Assembly (NCBI RefSeq): GCF_000428845.1 | Contig: NZ_AUAS01000003.1 | Location: forward strand, 434,001-498,000 | Direction: 5' to 3' | From: Dyadobacter alkalitolerans DSM 23607 | GTDB taxonomy: Bacteria; Bacteroidota; Bacteroidia; Cytophagales; Spirosomataceae | DNA: 64,000 bases | Part shown: positions 16,937-24,476 of the stretch, piece after piece | Layout: each line of letters opens with the position of its first letter | Numbering within the stretch: the first letter of the stretch is position 1 | Position numbers and translations under genes: made by a program | The notes under the pieces: model-generated | What the model was told of the DNA's origin: nothing | What the model saw: only the letters and a program-made list of their open reading frames with translations | Database searches by the model: none

Positions 16937-17749
16937 ATGATTCCCATATCCAATATAAAAAACGCCGATTCTCCCCTGTTTTTCCTCATGGCCGGCCCGT
17001 GCGCCATTGAAGGCAGGGACATGGCGTTACGCATTGCCGAGCACATTACCAACCTCACCGACCGCCTTAAAATCCCTTATATATTCAAAGGTTCTTACCG
17101 CAAAGCCAACCGCACCAAGATCGATTCCTTCACCGGGATTGGGGACGAAAAGGCATTGAAGATTTTAGAAGAGGTTCGAAATACTTTTGGTGTGCCCGTA
17201 GTGACCGACATTCACGAATCGCACGAAGCAGCATTCGCCGCCGAATATGTGGACGTGCTGCAGATCCCAGCCTTCCTATGCCGCCAAACTGAGTTGCTGG
17301 CCGCCGCTGCACGGACCGGAAAGGCCGTTAATGTCAAAAAAGGACAGTTCCTGTCCGGCGCTTCCATGCAATTCGCCGTTGAAAAGATCAATGAAGTAAA
17401 CCCCGAATGTCCCGTCATTCTCACAGACCGTGGCAACAGCTTTGGCTATGGCGATCTGGTTGTAGATTATCGTAACCTGCCGGAAATGAGCAGCTTCGGT
17501 GTTCCGGTTGTGATGGATTGCACACATTCTCTGCAACAGCCCAACCAGGCCTCAGGCGTAACGGGCGGCAAACCCAAGCTGATTGAAACCATTGCAAAAG
17601 CTGCGATAGCCGTTGGTGCGGACGGATTATTTATAGAAACACATTTCAATCCGTCGGAAGCAAAATCGGATGGGGCGAATATGCTACCTTTGGATCAGTT
17701 GGAAGGACTTTTGGCAAGATTGGTGCGGGTTCGTGAAGCGATAATGTAA
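16937..17749 (+). CDS. kdsA: 3-deoxy-8-phosphooctulonate synthase (Kdo-8-P synthase)
   Basis: Condenses phosphoenolpyruvate with arabinose 5-phosphate to give Kdo 8-phosphate for the lipopolysaccharide core. Motifs include MAGPCAIEGRD, FKGSYRKANR, TDIHES, LTDRGNSFGYGDLVVDYR and MDCTHSLQQP. GNSFGYG keeps the Asn typical of the metal-independent class I enzyme, as in the E. coli GANFGY segment. I prefer the ATG at 16937 (270 residues, MIPISNIKNAD); an upstream in-frame ATG at 16907 would add ten residues. The PAP2 gene begins inside its stop codon (TAATG), implying translational coupling. Confidence 0.93.
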   Translation: MIPISNIKNADSPLFFLMAGPCAIEGRDMALRIAEHITNLTDRLKIPYIFKGSYRKANRTKIDSFTGIGDEKALKILEEVRNTFGVPVVTDIHESHEAAFAAEYVDVLQIPAFLCRQTELLAAAARTGKAVNVKKGQFLSGASMQFAVEKINEVNPECPVILTDRGNSFGYGDLVVDYRNLPEMSSFGVPVVMDCTHSLQQPNQASGVTGGKPKLIETIAKAAIAVGADGLFIETHFNPSEAKSDGANMLPLDQLEGLLARLVRVREAIM

Positions 17750-18447
17750 TGGTGGCACGCATCCTGAGAACGCAGCTCTTTTGCGTCATTTTCTGTTTTC
17801 AAATTGTTTCTCCGGAAGTCATTGCGCAGGGCAGTTTTGAGGAGAAAAATAAAACTGAAAAGGATTCGACGCTTTGGGTTATTAAGGCTGGCGATGTGAT
17901 TCCACCCGTTACGCTCGCTTTGGCGGGATTAGTGGCGCAGGGAAGGATCAGCAGGCATTTTCAACGGGAGGTGCACTCCAAATATCCGAACTTTCATTCG
18001 AAAGCCGATGAATTTCTTCCTTATGCGCCGGGCGTAATCAGCCTCGGGCTGGCCTCTGCGGGTGTCAAAGGAAAGCACAAACTGGGCGATCAGGTTATTC
18101 TTGCGTTGCTTTCAAACATTATAGCACAAGGCGTAACGCAAAGTTTGAAACGGGTCATTAAATATCCCCGACCAGACCAGTCCGATTATTATTCTTTCCC
18201 GTCCGGCCACACGACAACCGCATTTGCCAATGCCACCATTTTGCACGAAGAATATGGCCAGCGCAGCGTTTTGTACAGCATAGGCGGTTATGGAACGGCC
18301 ACAGCAGTTGGCGGACTGCGGATTTTAAACAACAAACATTGGCTCGCTGATGTGCTCATGGGCGCAGGCGTGGGCATAGGTGCGACCAAAGCGCTTTACA
18401 TTAGTTATCCCTGGCTGCAACGGACCGTTCGGAGAATGAAACATTAA
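17749..18447 (+). CDS. Secreted PAP2-family phosphatase
   Basis: A 232-residue protein with a signal peptide probably cleaved before Gln27 (VIAQGS). It has the three acid-phosphatase motifs: Lys134...Arg141-Pro142 (KRVIKYPRP), Pro-Ser-Gly-His154 (FPSGHTTTAF) and Arg191...His197...Asp201. PAP2 enzymes of this form dephosphorylate lipids such as phosphatidate, undecaprenyl pyrophosphate or lipid A in the membrane or periplasm. Its start overlaps the kdsA stop, so it is co-translated with a lipopolysaccharide gene. A lipid A or undecaprenyl-PP role is therefore attractive but is inference. Confidence 0.85.
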   Translation: MVARILRTQLFCVIFCFQIVSPEVIAQGSFEEKNKTEKDSTLWVIKAGDVIPPVTLALAGLVAQGRISRHFQREVHSKYPNFHSKADEFLPYAPGVISLGLASAGVKGKHKLGDQVILALLSNIIAQGVTQSLKRVIKYPRPDQSDYYSFPSGHTTTAFANATILHEEYGQRSVLYSIGGYGTATAVGGLRILNNKHWLADVLMGAGVGIGATKALYISYPWLQRTVRRMKH

Positions 18448-18470
18448 TTTTGAAAGTTTAAATAACCTGC

Positions 18471-18486
18471 TGACATAGGGCTGTCA
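18471..18486. promoter_or_regulatory. Inverted repeat TGACA-N6-TGTCA upstream of the GyrI-like gene
   Basis: TGACA (18471-18475) and TGTCA (18482-18486) form a 5-bp inverted repeat with a 6-bp spacer. It lies 46 bp before the start codon at 18532. It may be an operator; the binding protein is not encoded nearby. Confidence 0.35.
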
Positions 18487-18531
18487 CAGTCGGCTGCTTC
18501 ATTTGCATAAAACAATTTATCCCTTTCAAAT

Positions 18532-18990
18532 ATGCAAACGAAAACTATCCAGCCTATCCATGTGCTATATTTTGAAACCGAAACTTCCCTGAATGAACTA
18601 ATGGATTATGTGCGCATTGTTGCACACCGTTTATATCGGGAGGCGATCCGGAAAGAAATGGAGATAACGGGTCCTATTTACTGGATTTACGTAGGTGCCG
18701 ATGGCAATCCCGAAACAAGGTTTCACCTCACTATCGCATTGCCTGTTTCCGTTTCCGAAACACCTTTGACCGATTCTGAATTTAAGCTCAAATATCTGGA
18801 ACCATTCAAATGCGTTGCAGGGCAGCTTTATGGAAGCTGGGAAGGTTTGGGACAAATATATAGTGTACTGATTTCAGAACTAACATCGGAAAATCTGGTT
18901 ATGACTGGCCGGAATCGGGAAATATATTTGAATATGGATTTTCAGAATCCGGAAAACAACATTACAGAAGTTCAGATCGGGATTAATTAA
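18532..18990 (+). CDS. GyrI-like small-molecule-binding protein
   Basis: A 152-residue stand-alone protein that resembles the GyrI-like/AraC effector-binding fold: two repeats of a strand-helix-strand unit, with WIYVGADGNPETRFHLTIALPV in two adjacent strands and YGSWEGLGQIYSVLISEL in the second unit. No DNA-binding domain or signal peptide is present. Relatives bind drugs or metabolites, and some hydrolyse them. It is followed 24 bp later by tag and preceded by the inverted repeat at 18471-18486. The exact ligand is unknown. Confidence 0.6.
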   Translation: MQTKTIQPIHVLYFETETSLNELMDYVRIVAHRLYREAIRKEMEITGPIYWIYVGADGNPETRFHLTIALPVSVSETPLTDSEFKLKYLEPFKCVAGQLYGSWEGLGQIYSVLISELTSENLVMTGRNREIYLNMDFQNPENNITEVQIGIN

Positions 18991-19014
18991 ATTAAGTTTC
19001 AAAACACATTCGCG

Positions 19015-19566
19015 ATGTCATATTGCAGCTTCATCAACAACAACATTACCGAAACAGCAGATTATCTGCTTCACAAGCATTATCACGACCATCAATACGG
19101 CTTTGAAATCAATGATGACGATGAGCTTTTTGGGCGTTTGATTTTGGAAATTAATCAGGCCGGACTGAGCTGGACGTTAATGCTGCGGAAACAGGATGGT
19201 TTCAGAAAAGCTTATGACAATTTTTCAATTGAGAAAATTGCTCAGTATGATGAAACAGACCGGGAAAGGCTTTTGCTGGATCCAGGCATTGTCCGTAACA
19301 GGCTGAAAGTGAATGCAGCGATTGTAAATGCGCAAAAGATCTTGGAACTGAAAAAAGATTTCGGATCGTTCAAGGGCTGGATCGAAGCGCATCATCCGCT
19401 GACGAAGGAAGAATGGATCAAGCTTTTTAAAAAGACGTTCAAATTTACCGGCGGGGAGATCGTAAATGAGTTCCTTATGAGCACAGGTTACCTGCCCGGC
19501 GCGCACGACCCGGATTGCCCAATTTATCAGAAGGTGAAATTGATTGAAGCAACGGCAAAAGCGTAA
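19015..19566 (+). CDS. tag: DNA-3-methyladenine glycosylase I
   Basis: A 183-residue base-excision-repair enzyme that removes 3-methyladenine from alkylated DNA. Cys4, His24, His164 and Cys168 (GAHDPDC) correspond to the four zinc ligands (Cys4, His17, His175, Cys179) of the E. coli enzyme. Glu45 in LEINQAGLSW matches the catalytic/base-binding Glu38. The HhH fold region follows. It is co-directional with the GyrI-like gene (24-bp gap) and its stop is back-to-back with the convergent GDPD gene. Confidence 0.9.
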   Translation: MSYCSFINNNITETADYLLHKHYHDHQYGFEINDDDELFGRLILEINQAGLSWTLMLRKQDGFRKAYDNFSIEKIAQYDETDRERLLLDPGIVRNRLKVNAAIVNAQKILELKKDFGSFKGWIEAHHPLTKEEWIKLFKKTFKFTGGEIVNEFLMSTGYLPGAHDPDCPIYQKVKLIEATAKA

Positions 19567-20370
19567 TCAACGCACACCATTATCTTCCAGATATTTAATT
19601 AATGCAGCAGGCTGATCGGTTTGCAAGCCCTGAATGCCCTTTTCCAAAGCCACTTTCCAGGAAGCCGGCCCCTCGGTCGCACTCTGCACATCCAGCCAAA
19701 CCTGCACACCTGCGTCATTCAATGCATCCAAAAGTTGCGGATGTGGAAGGTTATCGACGATTTTCAAAGGTAAGTTTTCCAAAAAAGCCGTCAATTTTTC
19801 TTTGCTATCAACGTCCTTCGGCAAGCTCGACATTAGTGGGACTTCGGGCGCCACTTCCTGCCATTCTTTATGATCGCTTTCTTTGTTTAAATAAACGATC
19901 ACCTGCTTTTCCATTCCCGCTTCCTTAATCTGCTTCCACGTTTCGGCTGCATCTGCGGCTTTGAAATCGAGGTAAATGTTGATTTTGCCCTTGCAAACTG
20001 CCAGCATTTCGCGGAACTCGGGGATTTTATTCGTCTTTTTATTTCTGTTAAAAACCTGCAAATGCTTGACCTCGTCCAGCGTCATTGCATGCACTTTTCC
20101 GGCTCCATTGGTGGTCCTGTCCACCGTTGCGTCGTGTAGCACGACTAAATGTCCATCTTTCGTAGTCCTCAAATCCACTTCCACATAATCCGCTCCGCTT
20201 GCGATGGCTTCCCGGGCTGCGGCGAGCGTATTTTCGGGAACATTAATGTGGTTTCCACGGTGCGCAATCACGACGAGCTTATGCCTTGCTTCGGGCAAAA
20301 CTTGCTGCGCAATGGCACTCAAAGACATTAGGATGAAAAGAAAAAACAGGTTTGTGGCTTTGCTGGGCAT
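19567..20370 (-). CDS. Secreted glycerophosphodiester phosphodiesterase
   Basis: A 267-residue GDPD-family protein with a signal peptide probably cut before Gln22 (SAIAQQ). Catalytic elements are IAHRGNHINVPENTL (the His-Arg and Glu), EVDLRTTKDG (Glu and Asp metal ligands) and LHDATVDRTTNG (second His). It should hydrolyse glycerophosphodiesters to glycerol 3-phosphate and an alcohol in the periplasm. Its stop abuts the tag stop. It lies downstream of the PfkB gene, but a strong terminator separates them. Confidence 0.88.
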   Translation of the reverse strand: MPSKATNLFFLFILMSLSAIAQQVLPEARHKLVVIAHRGNHINVPENTLAAAREAIASGADYVEVDLRTTKDGHLVVLHDATVDRTTNGAGKVHAMTLDEVKHLQVFNRNKKTNKIPEFREMLAVCKGKINIYLDFKAADAAETWKQIKEAGMEKQVIVYLNKESDHKEWQEVAPEVPLMSSLPKDVDSKEKLTAFLENLPLKIVDNLPHPQLLDALNDAGVQVWLDVQSATEGPASWKVALEKGIQGLQTDQPAALIKYLEDNGVR

Positions 20371-20381
20371 GGTGGCTTATC

Positions 20382-20431
20382 AAAAAACAAGTCTACAAGT
20401 AAGAATAAAAAGTTCTTAACTCATAGACTTG
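20382..20431 (-). terminator. Terminator of the PfkB kinase gene
   Basis: CAAGTCTA (20388-20395) and TAGACTTG (20424-20431) pair perfectly, and the inner AGT and AAGAA blocks extend the stem to about 16 pairs with small interruptions. On the minus strand TTTTTTG follows the stem. It lies 19 bp past the kinase stop. Confidence 0.75.
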
Positions 20432-20449
20432 TACATGATCAAATGGTAA

Positions 20450-21367
20450 TTATTGAATTTCGAAGCTCGAAAGGTTCACAAAATCCTGCACGCGGTTATT
20501 AATTTCTTCCTGCGTTAGTTTCACAAGTCGCTCTGTCCCAAATTTTTCTACGCAGAATGATGCCATTGCAGATCCGTAAATGACAGCGCGTTTCATGTTT
20601 TCAAATGAAATGTCATCTGTGCTCGCCAGATAACCGATAAATCCGCCTGCAAACACGTCTCCTGCGCCGGTAGGGTCAAAAACTTCTTCCAACGGCAATG
20701 CCGGAGCGAAGAAAATGCGGTCGCCCTGGAACAACAGTGCGCCATGCTCGCCTTTTTTGATGATCAATGTTTTCGGGCCCATTTCCATGATCTTCTTCGC
20801 AGCCTTCCGCAACGAATATTCTCCTGAAAGCTGGCGCGCTTCCTCGTCATTGATCGTGATCAGATCCACCATTTTCAGAACCGCTTTCAGATCGTCCATC
20901 GCAATGTTCATCCAAAGGTTCATCGTGTCGAGCATAATCAGCTTCGGACGGCTTTTCATGCGCTCGATAATTACTTTCTGCGTCGCAGGAACTGTGTTTC
21001 CCAACATCAAGAATGTCGTTCCCTGGTAAGAGTCCGGAATGATCGGATCGAAATGTTCCATCACATTCAGTTCCGTAACAAGCGTATCACGCGTGTTCAT
21101 ATCCTCATGATATTTCCCCGACCAGAAGAATGTTTTTCCTTCTTTTACAATTTCAAGTCCTTCTGTATTAACGCCGTGGTCTTGCAAAAGGGAGATCATT
21201 TCATCCGGGAAGTCGCCGCCGACAACGGCTACGAGATTATTTTCTTTGGTGAAATATGATGCTGCTAGTGTGATGTAAGTGGCCGCCCCGCCAATAATTT
21301 TATCTGTTTTTCCAAAAGGTGTTTCAAGCGCATCGAATGCAACAGATCCTACGGTTAATAAACTCAT
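20450..21367 (-). CDS. PfkB-family sugar/nucleoside kinase
   Basis: A 305-residue ribokinase-fold enzyme. The glycine-rich entry GGAATYITLAA is near residue 26, and the signature DPTGAGDVFAGGFIGYL carries the catalytic Asp237 and the anion hole. It transfers phosphate from ATP to a sugar or nucleoside hydroxyl in the cytoplasm. Bacteroidota homologues are annotated sugar kinase or adenosine kinase-like, and the substrate is not resolvable. It is monocistronic, with a strong terminator. Confidence 0.85.
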   Translation of the reverse strand: MSLLTVGSVAFDALETPFGKTDKIIGGAATYITLAASYFTKENNLVAVVGGDFPDEMISLLQDHGVNTEGLEIVKEGKTFFWSGKYHEDMNTRDTLVTELNVMEHFDPIIPDSYQGTTFLMLGNTVPATQKVIIERMKSRPKLIMLDTMNLWMNIAMDDLKAVLKMVDLITINDEEARQLSGEYSLRKAAKKIMEMGPKTLIIKKGEHGALLFQGDRIFFAPALPLEEVFDPTGAGDVFAGGFIGYLASTDDISFENMKRAVIYGSAMASFCVEKFGTERLVKLTQEEINNRVQDFVNLSSFEIQ

Positions 21368-21510
21368 AAATAAGTATTGTATTGATTTTAAGATAGTTTC
21401 AAACTGGGCCTTCTATGTAAAAGCGCTGCGAAGATAATCAAAACGCCCGAATAGCGCCCCGGCCCCACGCTATTATGCCAAACTGTTTAACTCAATCATA
21501 GGTTATTTGC

Positions 21511-21518
21511 TATTTTTG
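21511..21518 (+). promoter_or_regulatory. Candidate -7 element for the DUF5618-like gene
   Basis: TATTTTTG matches TAnnTTTG and lies 34 nt before the start codon at 21553. No TTG is found at the usual -33 spacing. Confidence 0.4.
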
Positions 21519-21552
21519 TGAAATTCACCACTTTCACCACTAACACATTACT

Positions 21553-21939
21553 ATGGAAGCGATCAGCGAAGCCAGAAGGCACATTGACAATGCAAAGGAT
21601 TTTTTGAGCAACAATGCTAAGAAGCAGGATGGAATGTATCAGGACAAAAAGTATGTCAAGATTGCCGGACACACTGCTTATACTGGAATCCTGTTAGCAT
21701 TGAACGAGTTTTTAGGAGAGAAAAACAAGAAAACTCCGAAAAGCGTGGAGTGGTATCAAATGGAGCTTAGCAAAGTAGACAAAAGCTTACTTGCCAAGTT
21801 TACGACAGCGTATCAGGTTTTACACATTGATATGGGTTATCAAGGAAGCAAAAGTGCCAAGCTAGCGTCCGTAGGACTTGAAGAAGCAGAAAAAATCATC
21901 AAGTGGGTTGAAACCCGGCTTGAAAAGACACAACATTAG
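21553..21939 (+). CDS. Small helical protein, DUF5618-like
   Basis: A 128-residue soluble, all-helical protein rich in Lys, with the segment VKIAGHTAYTGILLALNEFL and a C-terminal helix EEAEKIIKWVETRLE. I recall this as the Bacteroidota family DUF5618, whose helical pattern resembles HEPN-type proteins. No catalytic motif is visible (there is no Rx4-6H), so ribonuclease activity cannot be claimed. It is 32 bp upstream of cysS and probably shares its mRNA. Confidence 0.6.
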   Translation: MEAISEARRHIDNAKDFLSNNAKKQDGMYQDKKYVKIAGHTAYTGILLALNEFLGEKNKKTPKSVEWYQMELSKVDKSLLAKFTTAYQVLHIDMGYQGSKSAKLASVGLEEAEKIIKWVETRLEKTQH

Positions 21940-21971
21940 TACAATCAGTTTTTAAGTAAGTAAAAACATAG

Positions 21972-23474
21972 ATGACCGCGCAAACTTTTCAGCCGCTTAG
22001 AATATTTAATACATTGACCCGTAAAAAGGATGTATTTGTTCCTATTGCCCCTCCCTATGTCGGCATGTATGTCTGTGGTCCAACGGTTTATAATAATGTA
22101 CACTTAGGAAATATCCGCACGTTTTTGTCTTTCGACATCCTGTATCGTTACCTCACGCATATTGGCTACAAAGTGCGCTATGTGCGCAACATTACGGACG
22201 TCGGCCACCTGGTGGGCGATGGGGACGCGGGTGAAGATAAAATTGGCAAAATGGCCAAGCTCCAAAAGCTTGAACCGATGGAGATCGTGCAACGCTATAC
22301 CAATGATTTTCACGATGTTTCGGCCATTTTCAATTTAATTCCACCCAGCATTGAGCCTACTGCAACGGGACATTTGATCGAGCAGATTGAGGCGGTAAAA
22401 ACTTTGATCGAAAAAGGCGCGGCTTACGAGTCGAATGGCTCTGTTTATTTTGATATCAATAAATACCAGGCAGACGGCAATGAATATGGCAAGCTTTCGG
22501 GGCGCATTATTGAGGATCTTTTGAATGAAACGCGTGAGCTGGACGGGCAGTCTGAAAAACGCAATCCGCTGGATTTCGCACTTTGGAAAAGGGCCAGCCC
22601 TGAGCACATTATGCAATGGGATTCTCCTTGGGGAATGGGCTTTCCCGGATGGCATTTAGAATGTACTTGCATGAGTGCCAAATATTTAGGAAAGCAATTC
22701 GACATTCACGGTGGTGGAATGGATTTGAAATTCCCGCACCACGAATGCGAGATCGCGCAAGGGAAATCGCTTACCAATGAAGAGCCGGTGCGTTACTGGA
22801 TGCATACCAACATGCTGACGGTGAACGGACAAAAAATGTCCAAATCGCTCAATAACTCGTTTTTGCCTGCCGAACTGTTTTCGGGAAACCACGATTTGCT
22901 GGAACAAGCTTACAGCCCGATGACCGTGCGGTTTTTCATGCTGCAAAGCCAATATCGCAGCACGCTCGATTTCTCCAATGAAGCATTAAAGGCAGCGCAT
23001 AAGGGTTACAAAAAGCTTGCTAATGGCCTCAGAAACGCAAAACTGCTTTCCTATGTGCCGGAAGAAGGCGTGAGCACGGACGAGATCAAGAAAATTGAGA
23101 TCGAGAAAGCCATTGAGGGCTTCTATGGTGCGATGAATGATGACCTGAACACGGCCGTTGCATTTGCGAACCTGTTTAACATGTTGAAATACATTAATAT
23201 GCTCAACATGGGCCAGCTGAAATCGGCGGCGCTTGGGGAAGAAACATTCAATGCTTTGAAAAACAACTTCGTCACTTTCTTTGAAGATGTTTTGGGATTG
23301 AAAGAAGAGCTGAACGAAGGTTATGCCATTCTGGAGGGCATGTTGAAGCTTTATAAGGAATATAAATTATCGATGAACTACGAAAAAGTAGACGAAATCC
23401 GTTCTTATTTCAAAAACCAGGGACTGGTGATCCGCGATTCCAAAACACGGATCGATTGGGCTTACGAAGAGTAA
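21972..23474 (+). CDS. cysS: Cysteine--tRNA ligase
   Basis: A 500-residue class I aminoacyl-tRNA synthetase. Cys35 in YVCGPTVYNN is the first zinc ligand, HLGN (44-47) is the HIGH-type motif, GWHLECTCMS and HHECEIAQ supply more zinc ligands, and KMSKS is at about 287-291. It charges tRNA-Cys in the cytoplasm. The glutaminyl-cyclase-like gene starts 2 bp after its stop, so the two are in one operon. Confidence 0.97.
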   Translation: MTAQTFQPLRIFNTLTRKKDVFVPIAPPYVGMYVCGPTVYNNVHLGNIRTFLSFDILYRYLTHIGYKVRYVRNITDVGHLVGDGDAGEDKIGKMAKLQKLEPMEIVQRYTNDFHDVSAIFNLIPPSIEPTATGHLIEQIEAVKTLIEKGAAYESNGSVYFDINKYQADGNEYGKLSGRIIEDLLNETRELDGQSEKRNPLDFALWKRASPEHIMQWDSPWGMGFPGWHLECTCMSAKYLGKQFDIHGGGMDLKFPHHECEIAQGKSLTNEEPVRYWMHTNMLTVNGQKMSKSLNNSFLPAELFSGNHDLLEQAYSPMTVRFFMLQSQYRSTLDFSNEALKAAHKGYKKLANGLRNAKLLSYVPEEGVSTDEIKKIEIEKAIEGFYGAMNDDLNTAVAFANLFNMLKYINMLNMGQLKSAALGEETFNALKNNFVTFFEDVLGLKEELNEGYAILEGMLKLYKEYKLSMNYEKVDEIRSYFKNQGLVIRDSKTRIDWAYEE

Positions 23475-23476
23475 AT

Positions 23477-24475
23477 ATGAAAAAGTTAACATTGTTATTG
23501 TTTGTCTTCGTGCTGGCCTACGGCTGCAAAACCAAAGACAGTTCCGAACAAGCCGCCGAGCAAGCGCCCGCCCTTGTGAAAAGCCCAGCGTTCAGTGAAG
23601 ATTCGGCTTATAAGTTTGTGCAGAAGCAAGTTGATTTTGGCCCCAGGGTTCCTAATACGAAGCAACACGATGCTTGCGCAGCCTATTTGGCAGCAACACT
23701 TAAAGGTTACGGTCTGGATGTTATTGAACAAAAATTTAAAGCGAAGACTTACGATAATCAGACGCTCAACTCGACTAACATTATCGGCAGCTTTAACCCA
23801 AAAGCGCAGAAACGTATTCTGCTAGCCGCGCACTGGGATTCACGGCCTTTTTCTGACCAGGATTCTTTGGTTAAAAACAAACCCGTACTGGCCGCAAATG
23901 ATGGCGCAAGCGGCGTTGGGATTTTGCTGGAAGTTGCCCGCGTGCTTTCCACGCAAAAACCATCTCCTGAAATTGGCGTTGATATTATATTTTTTGATGC
24001 AGAGGATTGGGGGAATTCGGAAGCTGCAACGGATGAATACAGCGGGTTTTGCTTAGGTTCCCAATATTGGGCAGCCAACAAACACATTCCAAATTACACC
24101 GCCTATTTCGGGATTTTGCTCGATATGGCTGGTGCGAAAGGTGCCACATTTTTTAAGGAAGGCTATTCTGTACAAATGGCTGAGCGCTTTGTAAATACGG
24201 TATGGAACACTGCAAGCAGAATTGGATACAGCAATTTCTTTATTAACGAAAGAGGCGGTTCCATTACAGACGATCATGTGGCTGTCAACAAAATCGCAAA
24301 AATCCCGATGATCGACATCATTCATACCAAGCCAAATAACATGTCGAAAACATTCTTTGACCAATGGCACACGAATGATGACACTATGGAACACATTGAT
24401 CCTAAGACATTGAAGGCAGTTGGGCAGACATTGATGCAGGTGATTTATCAGGAGGCGGCCGATCAGCCTTTGTAG
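23477..24475 (+). CDS. Type II glutaminyl-peptide cyclotransferase-like lipoprotein (M28 fold)
   Basis: A 332-residue lipoprotein: the ATG at 23477 gives a signal peptide with lipobox LAYGC (Cys17). The fold is M28, but the details match glutaminyl cyclase. By my manual alignment, Asp142 (AANDGASG), Glu176-Asp177 (FFDAEDWG), Asp216 (LLDMAGA), Asp266 (TDDHVA) and Trp297-His298 (QWHTNDD) fall on the human enzyme's zinc and catalytic positions. Such enzymes turn N-terminal Gln into pyroglutamate. In Bacteroidota they act on exported proteins whose mature ends begin with Gln, as most in this window do. A plain aminopeptidase is the alternative. It starts 2 bp after cysS; an earlier in-frame ATG at 23456 lies inside cysS. 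Confidence 0.78.
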   Translation: MKKLTLLLFVFVLAYGCKTKDSSEQAAEQAPALVKSPAFSEDSAYKFVQKQVDFGPRVPNTKQHDACAAYLAATLKGYGLDVIEQKFKAKTYDNQTLNSTNIIGSFNPKAQKRILLAAHWDSRPFSDQDSLVKNKPVLAANDGASGVGILLEVARVLSTQKPSPEIGVDIIFFDAEDWGNSEAATDEYSGFCLGSQYWAANKHIPNYTAYFGILLDMAGAKGATFFKEGYSVQMAERFVNTVWNTASRIGYSNFFINERGGSITDDHVAVNKIAKIPMIDIIHTKPNNMSKTFFDQWHTNDDTMEHIDPKTLKAVGQTLMQVIYQEAADQPL

Positions 24476-24476
24476 G

